A stretch of 64,000 nt of DNA from CBDDKZ01 sp965230415 (GCA_965230415.1 CBDDKZ010000005.1:1-64000); one strand, 5' to 3'; shown: positions 7,960-16,185, numbered from the stretch's first letter. The notes: generated by a model not told the origin, from the sequence alone. Numbers and translations: made by a program.

Positions 7960-8529
7960 ATGAACACCTTCGCCCAATGGCTACATCAACATGATTTTGT
8001 CATTTTACTCACTGTCATTTTCGCGGGAAGTTTAATTTTATTGTCCTGGCTCCGCCTTTGGACAAAGAAGCGCATCCTGGTTTGGAGTGCGTTCTTGGGG
8101 CTGGCCGTTGTATTTGTTTTGTCATTGCGGACACCTGCGGCTACGGTGAGTGAGATGGAAACGGCCGTATCCCCCAACTCTCTGGCCACAACCAACAACA
8201 TCAATCAACCAAATGCCTTGGAAATCGAGTTCGATTCAATCACAGCAATCGAAGCATATTTGCAAGGTAGCGAAAAGCCCACATTAGTCGAGTTTTATTC
8301 CGATTTTGGCATTAGTTGAATGATCGTCATTCCTGTCGTGAACAGGATCGCCGAAGATTGGACAGCAGGTCGTGTTGTGCGGCTCAATTTGATCACAGAC
8401 ATCAATAAAGCAATCGCCGAGAAATTAGAGGTAACCGACACACCGACATTCATTCTCTTTGATGCCCAAGGAAATGAGTTAGAGCGCTGGGTTAGGGATG
8501 CTCCGCCGCTGGAAGAATTACCTCAATAA
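7960..8529 (+). CDS. Thioredoxin-like membrane-anchored protein with in-frame TGA at the CxxC position (candidate selenoprotein or pseudogene)
   Basis: A single frame of 190 codons is broken only by TGA at 8317-8319 (codon 120). It has two N-terminal hydrophobic segments (about 12-28 and 31-50) and a thioredoxin fold: LVEFYSDFGIS-stop-MIVIP, VVRLNLI, VTDTPTFILFDAQGNEL with the conserved cis-Pro region. Aligned with the usual FYADWCGPCRM, the stop falls exactly on the second cysteine; the first is glycine. A hairpin 13 bases after the stop (8332-8346, CCTGT/ACAGG, loop CGTGA) resembles a bacterial SECIS element. TGT/TGC to TGA mutation or an error is the simpler alternative. Good AAGGAGA precedes the ATG. 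Confidence 0.7.
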
Positions 8530-8552
8530 TTTTGTTGATTCTAATTTCTCCA

Positions 8553-8617
8553 ACGCGGATAAACACGGACGAGCGCGGATTAAAAGCAAAACCCGCCCAA
8601 TCTGCGTTCATCCGCGT
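8553..8617. repeat. Intergenic inverted repeat, CGCGGATAAACACGG family, copy 2
   Basis: Arm 8553-8570 pairs imperfectly with 8600-8617; it is the same unit as 2255-2320. It lies between the convergent thioredoxin-like and DUF2785 genes. Confidence 0.75.
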
Positions 8618-8673
8618 CCAAAAATTAACATAAAGTTTCTTCTGAATACTGGCCACTGAAAACTGAACACCGA

Positions 8674-9543
8674 TCAAAAACGGCCGATTTCCTTCAGCAC
8701 CCCATCCACCAACGTCACCAAAGCGGTGGCGCTGTTGTCACCAATCAGTTCAATCGTTTTTTCTTGCCGTCCACGGAAGTAGAGGCTGCGTAAAAAATAT
8801 TTGATGTTAATTGCCTGATAGTAACAATCAGGAAACGGTTCCTTCTTTTGTGCCAGCGGCGTAAAGCCATTGAGCCATTCGCGCACATCGACCTCGCGTA
8901 GCACTTTGCGCTGCAAGGCAGCAATAGCTGGATAGACCAACCGTTCATCCTCTTCATGAATAAACACAGTGGTTGAGGTGCCAATTTTGTTGCGAATGGC
9001 CCCTAAAATTTCAATCAAATCACCGGCTTCCATTTCTGGCGTTAAGATCAATTCATACAAACAGTCAGCCGCATGGGCAATCGCGTGTGCCCATCCTTTA
9101 TCGTCTTCAGCAACATAACCACGAAAATCGTTTTCTTCGCTCAGATACCGCAAAACAGCGACTTTGATCGACTGCACGTCGTTTTTATTCAGATAAGCAT
9201 TTTTATTGTGCGCCTCGATTAGTAATGCTAGGTTCAGCATCGAAAAGGAACGCATAAATACAGAGTCCGTATCTTTCTCGCCAATCTTGAATAAGAGATG
9301 CTCTTCATCAAGCAAAATAGGCAATATCGTGCGCAGTTGTTCACCATCGAGTAAATCTTGCACAGCAATCCACTGGGCAAGCGTCATGTAAATCATGTCA
9401 TCGCGCAGTTCGCTGTCGGGCGAACCAATATGGGGCAACATCTCGAGCACACGTGGCAAAGGGTCTGTCCCTTCTGGCAGTTGATACTCTTTATCAACAA
9501 TATCGTAGAGTTGGTCTTTTAATGCGCGTTCGCTTAGTTTCAT
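8674..9543 (-). CDS. DUF2785 domain protein
   Basis: 289 aa. The segment RVLEMLPHIGSPDSELRDDMIYMTLAQWI matches the start of the DUF2785 family, and helical repeats continue to the end (RSFSMLNLALLIEAHN, GWAHAIAHAADCLYEL, FLRSLYFRG). The family is soluble, alpha-helical and of unknown function. The start at 9543 (MKLSERALK) is chosen over 9594, because the extra codons come from a stuttering intergenic repeat (9555-9620). It is the last of several leftward genes; the next is the MazG-like gene. Confidence 0.8.
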   Translation of the reverse strand: MKLSERALKDQLYDIVDKEYQLPEGTDPLPRVLEMLPHIGSPDSELRDDMIYMTLAQWIAVQDLLDGEQLRTILPILLDEEHLLFKIGEKDTDSVFMRSFSMLNLALLIEAHNKNAYLNKNDVQSIKVAVLRYLSEENDFRGYVAEDDKGWAHAIAHAADCLYELILTPEMEAGDLIEILGAIRNKIGTSTTVFIHEEDERLVYPAIAALQRKVLREVDVREWLNGFTPLAQKKEPFPDCYYQAINIKYFLRSLYFRGRQEKTIELIGDNSATALVTLVDGVLKEIGRF

Positions 9544-9554
9544 ATTCCATCCCT

Positions 9555-9620
9555 TGTGGCAAGTAACAAGTTGCAAGTTGCAAGTACCTAACACAACCTG
9601 CCACTTGCCACATGCAACTT
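9555..9620. repeat. Stuttering inverted repeat (TGTGGCAAGT / AAGTTGCA units)
   Basis: TGTGGCAAGT (9555-9564) pairs with ACTTGCCACA (9603-9612), and AAGTTGCA (9568-9575) with TGCAACTT (9613-9620). The words CAAGTTG and AAGTAAC stutter inside each arm. It lies between the MazG-like and DUF2785 genes. Confidence 0.65.
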
Positions 9621-9630
9621 CTCACTCCCA

Positions 9631-10047
9631 TCACTTTCGTCCGGCAATCACCCCGGCAACATCGGCAGGTTGCCATCCAGGTGGTTTGAGAAGCTTGCCG
9701 TCAGCACGGCGTGGGCCTTCTAGCTTGGTCATGTTGGCCCGATGCACTTCGGCAAAAACGGCATCGGCATCGACGCCCATAGCCGCAAAAGTTCCGTATA
9801 CAACATACAGCAAATCGGCCAATTCGTGGGCAAGGTTGGTAAGCGCGGCAGGATCGTTGTGAACAACGGCCGTTAACTCCGCAAATGCCTCACTGACTTC
9901 TTCATACTCCTCACGAATGAGGGTATGGCGCAATTGCAAAATCGCCTCACTCGGTATGGCTGGCTGCATCGGGACCGAGTCAACCGCTTCTTGAAAATCT
10001 ATAATTTGTTGATAATTAGTTTTTTTCGTTATATTAAGTGAATCCAT
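9631..10047 (-). CDS. MazG/HisE-like nucleotide pyrophosphohydrolase
   Basis: 138 aa of the all-alpha NTP pyrophosphohydrolase (MazG/PRA-PH) superfamily. The metal-binding helix pair is visible: LIREEYEEVSEAF (EExxE) and HELADLLYVVYGTFAAMGVD (ExxD), followed by VFAEVHRANMTKL with the conserved N. Enzymes of this fold hydrolyse (d)NTPs or phosphoribosyl-ATP to monophosphate and pyrophosphate. The C-terminal GPRRADGKLLKPPGWQPADV is typical of the phosphoribosyl-ATP pyrophosphohydrolase-like subgroup found outside his operons. No his genes are nearby, so a house-cleaning role is more likely than histidine synthesis. Confidence 0.85.
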   Translation of the reverse strand: MDSLNITKKTNYQQIIDFQEAVDSVPMQPAIPSEAILQLRHTLIREEYEEVSEAFAELTAVVHNDPAALTNLAHELADLLYVVYGTFAAMGVDADAVFAEVHRANMTKLEGPRRADGKLLKPPGWQPADVAGVIAGRK

Positions 10048-10086
10048 GTTGGTTTTGTTACCTTTTTAATACGTAATTGGGTCATT

Positions 10087-10131
10087 AGTAATTGGTAATT
10101 GAGTAATCAAATTACCTAATTACCAATTACT
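10087..10131. repeat. Stuttering inverted repeat (AGTAATTGGTAATT)
   Basis: The 14-base arms 10087-10100 and 10118-10131 are perfect complements. The right arm contains the stop codon of the HAD gene (10127-10129). The repeated word TAATTGG makes it stutter like the other palindromes on this side. Confidence 0.75.
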
Positions 10132-10786
10132 CAATTCCAATCTTCTCAATCAACTCCGCCAAAGGCATCTCAGTCAAAGATGACAAGCGAAAATCTGCCC
10201 GGTCAAAGTTAAGGTTTTGGGTCAAATTATTGGGAACGGCCGTTACCCACAACCCGGCCCCTTTTCCCGCCTTCAAGCCATTGGGCGAATCTTCAAGCGC
10301 CAAACCTTCTGCTGGGGCAATACCCAAACGCTCAATGGCCAAGCGATAAACGGATGGGTCAGGTTTTGGCCTTCCCCCGACATCGTCGGCACAGCAAATC
10401 GTCTCGAAGCGCTCGAACAAGCCCAGGCGTGTCAGGTGCTGGTCGACCCAATCATGGTCGGAACTAGAGGCGAGACCGATACGCAACCCTAATACATTTG
10501 CCTCGTCAAGGTAATTGACGACACCAGGCAAAACAGTCTGTTCGGCGATGAGCGCATTATCAATCGCCTTCCGTTTTGTACGCAATGCTTGGCGGTCTAC
10601 GGCATGACCCAACAAAGATTCTAAATATTCATAGGGATTAAACGTTGTTGTACCAATGTATTCAGGCCCACACCGCAAGCGGTAATTCTTGCCCATAGTC
10701 GGCATAAGCTTGACGCCAAGATTCATAATCGGGCGTTTCTGTGTCTAAAATCAATCCATCAAAGTCAAAAATGAGTGCTTTAATCA
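10127..10786 (-). pseudogene. HAD-superfamily phosphatase (beta-phosphoglucomutase-like), frameshifted
   Basis: The leftward frame from 10726 lacks the essential N-terminus, but the missing part is present in another frame: ATG at 10786 gives MIKALIFDFDGLILDTETPDYESW, the HAD motif I with DxD and a cap-domain start. The frames join near 10658-10672 (…PLAVWA | EYIGTTTFNPYEYLESLLG), so one indel separates them. The rest is intact: motif II (GLASSSDHDW), motif III Lys (RPKPDPSVY), motif IV (ALEDSPNGLKAGKGAG). HADs of this group dephosphorylate sugar phosphates and similar metabolites. Either a recent pseudogene or a sequencing error; the single change favours one of these rather than old decay. 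Confidence 0.8.
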
Positions 10787-10813
10787 TGGTGCTATTTATA
10801 CCTCACTCGCGGC

Positions 10814-10849
10814 CATAAAAAAACGGCCGTTTGGGGGATACGGCCGTTT
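10814..10849 (-). terminator. Intrinsic terminator of the GT4 operon, built from two ACGGCCGT copies
   Basis: AAACGGCCGT (10821-10830) pairs with ACGGCCGTTT (10840-10849); read leftwards the stem is followed by seven T. It lies about 60 bp beyond the stop of the glycosyltransferase gene and is the expected end of that operon. Each stem arm is itself the 8-bp palindrome found 19 times on this side of the window. Confidence 0.7.
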
Positions 10850-10881
10850 CATTACTAAAAAATTGTTGCTATTTATTGTAG

Positions 10882-10902
10882 GGGCGAATTGGTGATTCGC
10901 CC
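10882..10902. repeat. GGGCGAAT palindrome
   Basis: GGGCGAAT (10882-10889) pairs with ATTCGCCC (10895-10902), loop TGGTG. It lies 8 bases past the stop codon of the glycosyltransferase gene. Similar GGGCGAA palindromes are common intergenic repeats. Confidence 0.65.
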
Positions 10903-10909
10903 AACATCA

Positions 10910-12151
10910 TCAGCCTGGTTCCGGTTGGAAAAATTCCCGCCAATAGACATCAAACACAGATTTCTTCTCATCCATCCGCATTGTCCGTCCCGCTTTGTGG
11001 TCGGCGGCAGCTTGTGCATAAATATCCAGCAACTTTTGCGACAAAACACGAATATCCCACGCTTCTGATTTTGCCTTCGCGGCCTCTTTCAGTTGATGAT
11101 ACAACGCCTCATCTGATAAAACGCGGGCAATTGCATCCGCCAACTTTTCAGGATCATTGGGGGTTAAAAGACCATCAACTCCATTATCAACTGTTTCATT
11201 GGTGCCACTGGCATCAACAGCCACCACAGGCAAGCCAGCCGCCAACGCCTCGAGCGTCACCAACCCTTGCGTTTCTGTCACCGACGCATAGGCAAACAAA
11301 TCGCCCGCCTGCAAATAACTGGCCACATCCTCATAGGGTACACGCCCAACAAATTCAAAACGATCGCCAATACCCAATTTCTTTACTTTTTTCTCTAACG
11401 AATCTCGTTCTGGACCATCCCCAATCAGGGCAAAATAAGTGTCTGGATATTTTTCCAGAATAATTTTGGCGGCGTCAATCAACAATGGCCAATTTTTAAC
11501 GTTGGCCAAACGACCCAATGACAAGATGACTCTTTGATCATCACGCCAACCATGTTTCTGGCGAACGGCCGTTCCGTCGGCATTGCGATACGGAGTCAAA
11601 TCAATGCCCGTCGGCATGACAGTTACCCGATCAGTAATACCGTAGGATTCTATCAATGATTGTCGAATCGTTTCGCTGGGCACAATCACGTGGTGACAAC
11701 TCGACATAAAATCGACAAGCCAATTCCCAATCACCGTCTCCGAAAGATGTTTTGGCACCAAAGAAACATACTCTGCATATTCACGATAACGTGTGTGATG
11801 TGTAAAAACCAAAGGCAAATTAAACTTCTTGGCTTTATCGGCCCCCACCTTACCAATTCCTGCTGGATGGTGTGCATGAATCACGTCTAACTTCAAAGAA
11901 GGGAAGACATTGTCAATGGTCCTTGAAACTGGAATCGACATGGGGTATTTATAGGCAGGAATCTCCATTGCCGGATAATGGAAAACAAACGGCTCTTCTT
12001 CTTCATATTTCCGGCTCGGTTTTTGCGCAAAAATAAAGACATTGTGTCCCATATTGCTCAACTCCTGCCGAAAACTGCTTACCGAACGCACAACCCCACT
12101 TAATACAGGTTTATACGTATTTGTAAATTGTCCAATGTGTAATCGCTTCAT
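10910..12151 (-). CDS. GT4-family glycosyltransferase
   Basis: 413 aa with GT-B fold and GT4 signatures. N-terminal domain: QFTNTYKPVLSGVVRSV (nucleotide/acceptor loop), HAHHPAGIG, FTHHTRYREYAEYV. C-terminal domain: ILSLGRLANVKNWPLLIDA, LIGDGPERD, FVGRVPYEDV, and the E-x7-E motif ETQGLVTLEALAAGLPVVA. It resembles 1,2-diacylglycerol 3-glucosyltransferases, which make glycolipids at the inner membrane face; the acceptor is an inference. Its ATG overlaps the stop of the upstream HdeD-like gene (ATGA, 12148-12151), so the two are co-translated from the promoter at 12796-12824. The terminator is at 10814-10849. Confidence 0.9.
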   Translation of the reverse strand: MKRLHIGQFTNTYKPVLSGVVRSVSSFRQELSNMGHNVFIFAQKPSRKYEEEEPFVFHYPAMEIPAYKYPMSIPVSRTIDNVFPSLKLDVIHAHHPAGIGKVGADKAKKFNLPLVFTHHTRYREYAEYVSLVPKHLSETVIGNWLVDFMSSCHHVIVPSETIRQSLIESYGITDRVTVMPTGIDLTPYRNADGTAVRQKHGWRDDQRVILSLGRLANVKNWPLLIDAAKIILEKYPDTYFALIGDGPERDSLEKKVKKLGIGDRFEFVGRVPYEDVASYLQAGDLFAYASVTETQGLVTLEALAAGLPVVAVDASGTNETVDNGVDGLLTPNDPEKLADAIARVLSDEALYHQLKEAAKAKSEAWDIRVLSQKLLDIYAQAAADHKAGRTMRMDEKKSVFDVYWREFFQPEPG

Positions 12152-12741
12152 ACCTCACCTAACGCTTTGCTCATTTTGCACAATCTCAAAGAAAAGGCGA
12201 TGGTCATTATGCCTGCAATGATCGATAAAATGCCCAATGCAATCGCCAAAATATAAACTGAAGGAAATGGATTAAACAAGACCAACACGCCATACAAAAT
12301 GGCCAGCACCCCACCGATCAGCAACAACCACTCGTTTTTTTGCTCCGTTTTCCGCATTTGCATCCCACGAATGAGGGCCATTCCCCCGACAATCATGGCC
12401 ACAAAGGCAATCAGATAAATCGTTAAGGATGTGACAGCGGTTGTTGTAAAAAGAGGCCAGATTATAATGACTAAGCTCGCAACAATCTGGAGAATGCCTC
12501 CCAGAAGTATCCACAGATAATTATCAACTTTCTTCCAACCAAGGATGGCTTGAACAACATCCACCAAGCCATTCGTCAGCCAATAGATAGCAAGTATGAG
12601 AATAACGGCCGTAATCGTAATTTTTGTATTCGCAATCAATAAAATGCCAAGGGCTATCGTGACAACTCCCCGCAAGAAAACAAGCCACCACTTATCCGTG
12701 ACTTCTTGAATCAATTCCTTATTTCTTGCATTGTCTGTCAT
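12148..12741 (-). CDS. HdeD-family (DUF308) membrane protein
   Basis: 197 aa with six predicted TM helices arranged as three pairs, the DUF308/HdeD pattern: KWWLVFLRGVVTIALGILLI, ITAVILILAIYWLTNGLVDVV, NYLWILLGGILQIVASLVIIIWP, SLTIYLIAFVAMIVGGMALIRG, WLLLIGGVLAILYGVLVLFNP, YILAIALGILSIIAGI. Acid-resistance HdeD of enterobacteria belongs here, but the function in other phyla is unknown. The start at 12741 has GGAGA a few bases upstream; the longer frame to 12783 would cross the promoter region. Overlaps the GT4 gene by 4 bp. Confidence 0.85.
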   Translation of the reverse strand: MTDNARNKELIQEVTDKWWLVFLRGVVTIALGILLIANTKITITAVILILAIYWLTNGLVDVVQAILGWKKVDNYLWILLGGILQIVASLVIIIWPLFTTTAVTSLTIYLIAFVAMIVGGMALIRGMQMRKTEQKNEWLLLIGGVLAILYGVLVLFNPFPSVYILAIALGILSIIAGIMTIAFSLRLCKMSKALGEV

Positions 12742-12795
12742 TGATTTCTCCAATATCCAAAACAAACTGGGGACAAGGAACAACCAGTTAACGCG

Positions 12796-12824
12796 ATTAT
12801 ACGAACCATTTTGGTTTTTACCAA
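12796..12824 (-). promoter_or_regulatory. Sigma-70-type promoter of the HdeD-GT4 operon
   Basis: On the minus strand TTGGTA (12819-12824) and a perfect TATAAT (12796-12801) are 17 bp apart. It lies about 55 bp upstream of the HdeD start, reading toward it. Confidence 0.6.
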
Positions 12825-13453
12825 TGATTTTCGCGCCAAGCGTTCGTCTAGAAAATTCTTAAACAAACCCTTTCAAATAAAAATTTTATCATTTTGCCAC
12901 CAACCACTAGACAAATAAATTTTTTTCTTTCATTATTACTACGTTGTACAAGATTGGTTTGAATAATCAATTTGAAAATTTCATCATTAACAAAAAGGAT
13001 TGCAAAGAAACAACTTCATCATCCAAATTATTGATGTTACGCAGCACGAATCCTATCGATCTCAAACAAGAGATCTGCGCAACGCGAATAAGCAAATTTT
13101 CAACAGGCAACTTCATAGGTTTGAATAGGTCATAGCACCATTTTCCTATGTATGCTCAGGGAGTCTATAATTATTGTATCAGTCGGTGATTTCAATAAAC
13201 ATTGCCCGGAAAACAACTAAAGATTTGCTTATTCTTTAAAAGCTTCAGCCACAACGAAGCTTGTTACTTGGAACTTTTCATCACAGTCGTAGTAACTTAT
13301 TCCCACTCCAAGCAACTAATCCAAATTAACATGACATGCTCATTTATTTATATGCCTAAATCAGCAAGGCAATGTTGTTCATTGAGTTGATTCATTGTTG
13401 TTCTGAGTTCTTGCAGTGCCTTTTGATAATTATTTATTTAGGAGAAATATGTT
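12825..13453. other. AT-rich intergenic region without a recognisable gene
   Basis: About 630 bp between the divergent HdeD operon and the secreted-protein gene. Only short open frames without start signals or family resemblance are present. Small hairpins are seen: GATCTC/GAGATC (13058-13075) and CATAGG/CCTATG (13114-13150). A GATAAT at 13425-13430 may be the -10 of the gene at 13454, but no good -35 goes with it. The low G+C compared with the flanks is notable. Confidence 0.6.
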
Positions 13454-14863
13454 ATGAAGCGATTATTAATTGTTATTATCCCTTTAATATCATTGTTGCT
13501 TATATTAATTTTGCAAAACAACCACGCTTCTGTTTCAGCAGGGGAAACAGCTGGTAGTGGCGAAGTTGCACCTAGAGCATATCTGCCATTTGTCGCCTAT
13601 CGTTCTAGTAGTTGGGCTTTTGAAGAAACGTTTGATGGCGATCCATCGTCACCTTCGCAAGCATTGCTCCCCGAAAATTTTGATTTTGTGGTCACCCACC
13701 GCACCCATCCCAAAGAGCACTTCCGTGTTTTCGACGCTTATTTAGCCGATCATAATGACGGATGTGCAGGCCCCAACCCCAATGTATCACCGTTGCCACA
13801 ACATTGGATAACCACCTCCCACGAAAGTAATGGCTCTAACCCTGATGACAGTTTCTTCATCTGTAAAAATCATATGATGACTTCAATGGGAGATGTCGAA
13901 GGATATTCTGTTACTTCATTCTGGCCTAAACAAGAGTTTGATTTTACCGGCGGAGGGATTCTGGAGTTTGAGGTCAATATCAACGGGGATCACCCGCGTA
14001 GTTGGTTCGAAGTTTTAATCACACCCCGCTCAGAATTAAAAGTGGGCGCCGCACCTTGGTGGCTACCAATTGACGAAACCTATCCCAAAGATCGCATTGC
14101 GCTGCGCTTTTTTGACCAACGCAACCGTTCTGTTCAAGTCGGCACCGGGGGCATCGATCCCGAAGGAGTCATTGTTGAGCATGATGATTGGCGTAATTGG
14201 GGTGATATTTTCCCCAACGATCCGGCAAACTTCGACCGGCGCACACGACGAACAATGCGTGTAGAACTATCCACCAATCAAATTATCTGGTCGATTGAAA
14301 AAGAAGATGGTTCATTTGACGATTTTGTCACCCAGGTGCCTGGTGGCCTGCCTTTTACCAGCGGATTGGTTGTCTTTAAAACACATGCTTACACACCTGA
14401 AAAAGACGGCAACACAAACACATATACATATCATTGGGACAATATACGCTTTTCGGGCCCAGTCAAAGGGCTTTATGAAAGTTTTGATGCCGATGGTGTT
14501 GCTTATTTACAAGGGAATGGCGACCGTGAACCGGGGGAAAATGAAACGATAACGATTAATTTGCCCCATGTTGGCAAAGATCCTGTTTTGTTTGGCCAAG
14601 TTCACAATCCGATGATAGGACAGGTGCTGCTTAGCATTAACGGCCGTCCCAACATCACCGTTCATCCATATGACTATACATTTGATGGCTGTTTTTCTTC
14701 TGGGTGGAAGTCATTCCAACTGGAAGTGGATCCTTCGTGGCTGGAAGCTGGTGACAACACGTTTAAATGGACGATTGGACCAAGAGCAAATTGTGTTGAA
14801 AGCTGGGTATGGGATGGCTTTTCAATTAAAGAGTTAGAAATGCAGTTCGATCTGTCAAACTAA
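13454..14863 (+). CDS. Large secreted protein with lectin/glucanase-like beta domain, function unknown
   Basis: 469 aa. A hydrophobic signal (about 1-28) is followed by VAPRAYLPFVAYRSS, a short Y-L-P-hydrophobic segment of the kind often seen after the signal in Chloroflexota exoproteins. The body (about 55-320) starts FEETFDGDPSSPSQALLPENF and is beta-rich with many Trp and Asp, compatible with a concanavalin-like carbohydrate-binding or glucanase fold; no catalytic motif is recognised. A second beta domain (about 330-465) has ADGVAYLQGNGDREPGENETITINLP. GGAG at 13441-13444 precedes the ATG. It ends before the 15-bp hairpin at 14872. Confidence 0.7.
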   Translation: MKRLLIVIIPLISLLLILILQNNHASVSAGETAGSGEVAPRAYLPFVAYRSSSWAFEETFDGDPSSPSQALLPENFDFVVTHRTHPKEHFRVFDAYLADHNDGCAGPNPNVSPLPQHWITTSHESNGSNPDDSFFICKNHMMTSMGDVEGYSVTSFWPKQEFDFTGGGILEFEVNINGDHPRSWFEVLITPRSELKVGAAPWWLPIDETYPKDRIALRFFDQRNRSVQVGTGGIDPEGVIVEHDDWRNWGDIFPNDPANFDRRTRRTMRVELSTNQIIWSIEKEDGSFDDFVTQVPGGLPFTSGLVVFKTHAYTPEKDGNTNTYTYHWDNIRFSGPVKGLYESFDADGVAYLQGNGDREPGENETITINLPHVGKDPVLFGQVHNPMIGQVLLSINGRPNITVHPYDYTFDGCFSSGWKSFQLEVDPSWLEAGDNTFKWTIGPRANCVESWVWDGFSIKELEMQFDLSN

Positions 14864-14871
14864 TTTTGTCT

Positions 14872-14904
14872 AGGTGCGACGCACTTTTGAAGTGCGTCGC
14901 ACCT
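14872..14904. repeat. Perfect 15-bp hairpin between convergent genes
   Basis: AGGTGCGACGCACTT (14872-14886) is the exact complement of 14890-14904 with loop TTG. It ends 10 bp before the stop of the regulator-kinase gene and 9 bp after the secreted-protein gene, so it can act as a two-way 3' end. GTGCGACGCAC palindromes are common REP-like units. Confidence 0.75.
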
Positions 14905-14914
14905 TAAAAGCACT

Positions 14915-16006
14915 TTACAACGGAATTTGTACAGTTACGGCCGTTTCCCCATCCAATTCACTCTCGATGGTCAAATTCCCTTCATGCAACTCAGCCAACA
15001 AACGCACAATCATCAGCCCCATCCCCGAACCTTGTTGCTCATACACTTTGCGCTCAAATTGACGATAAAGTCCAATTTGTTTAATTTGTTCAGGCAACAT
15101 ACCACGCCCTAGATTGGTGACAGTAAAGTAGAATTGGTTATTTTCTTGCCCTGTACAAATCTTTATCGCCGAATCCTCAGGAGAAAATTTAAGCGCATTG
15201 CTCAGCAATTCCTCAAAAATTTTAAGAAAGTGATCATTGCGCATGGGCAATCTTAAATTGGGCGTGTTCAAAACTGTCACAATGGTACGCGCATGGTTCG
15301 CTTTACGTTCATGGGCAACAACACGAATAATATCGTCGGGCTGGGCCTCATGAAGCGCCCGCAATTGCGCTCTGCGATGCGGATCGTGCTCAATAATTGC
15401 CAATTGTGCATAAATGAGATAATTTTCAATCAAGTGATGCAATCGTTGCCCCGCATCCTCAATGGTATGTGCCATCAATTTGACTTGCTCCCGTGGCATA
15501 GTAAACGCATCGAGGGCAATGAGTTCCGCATAACCAATGATACTGGCCAAAGGTGTGCGTAATTCATGGGGCAACGCCATCAAAATATTGCCACGCAACG
15601 AATCCATCTGATCAACATACTGACTGGCAAGCGTCTTCTTCTTCGTTAGCCTCGTTTGGATGGCCGCTAAAAGCTCATTGAAGTTAAAGGGTTTAACAAT
15701 GTAATCATCGGCGCCCAACTCCATCCCTAACCGATTGTCTTTCCGTTCCCCACGAGCAGTCACAAAGATAAAAGGAATAACAGCCGTTTTAGGATCTGCT
15801 TGTAACTCAGTCAGCACACCGTACCCATCCAATTTAGGCAAGCCCACATCACACAGGATCAAATCGGGCTGTTTTGTCTGGGCAAGCTCAACACCAATAC
15901 GGCCGTCTGCGGCCAACAAAACATCATACCCGCCAATATCCGCCAAAATATCGCGCACACCATCCCGTAACGCCTCTTCATCTTCAATGACCAATATTTT
16001 TGCCAT
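14915..16006 (-). CDS. Response regulator-histidine kinase fusion
   Basis: 363 aa. An N-terminal receiver (about 1-125: VIEDEE, phospho-acceptor Asp in LILCDVGLP, FVTARGE, DYIVKPFNF) is followed by HisKA (MALPHELRTPLASIIGYAELI) and an ATPase domain (FEELLSNALKFSPED, GSGMGLMIVRLL). Receiver-first, kinase-second proteins are usually phosphorelay intermediates and have no sensor domain of their own. The G1 box reads TNLGRGM, so the usual ADP-contacting Asp is Asn, which may lower activity. The start at 16006 (MAKILVIED) has GGGAG upstream; the longer frame to 16129 is rejected. No output partner is adjacent. Confidence 0.85.
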   Translation of the reverse strand: MAKILVIEDEEALRDGVRDILADIGGYDVLLAADGRIGVELAQTKQPDLILCDVGLPKLDGYGVLTELQADPKTAVIPFIFVTARGERKDNRLGMELGADDYIVKPFNFNELLAAIQTRLTKKKTLASQYVDQMDSLRGNILMALPHELRTPLASIIGYAELIALDAFTMPREQVKLMAHTIEDAGQRLHHLIENYLIYAQLAIIEHDPHRRAQLRALHEAQPDDIIRVVAHERKANHARTIVTVLNTPNLRLPMRNDHFLKIFEELLSNALKFSPEDSAIKICTGQENNQFYFTVTNLGRGMLPEQIKQIGLYRQFERKVYEQQGSGMGLMIVRLLAELHEGNLTIESELDGETAVTVQIPL

Positions 16007-16185
16007 ACATGCTCCCAATATGGTACTCAAAACAGACCAATGCATACCATTGGTCTTACCTATTGATGACGAATTTTGACCTTTCCAACGGTTACTTCTC
16101 ACACCATCTAGCTTACCGGCGTAAACCAAAAAGTTGTTTTCTTTACATAAATATCAGGATACGCTTTTATCCATCATTACATTTA

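Noticed and set aside
7960..8529. Alternative genetic code (TGA as sense codon) in the left part
   Set aside because: Other genes here, such as yqeK and the DUF2785 gene, end at TGA, so TGA is a stop in this genome; the thioredoxin TGA must be special or a lesion.
12742..12783. Longer N-terminus of the HdeD-like protein
   Set aside because: It has no ribosome site and would run into the promoter region; GGAGA before 12741 supports the shorter form.
12825..13453. Small genes in the AT-rich gap
   Set aside because: Several 60-residue frames overlap each other, lack ribosome sites and match nothing I recognise.
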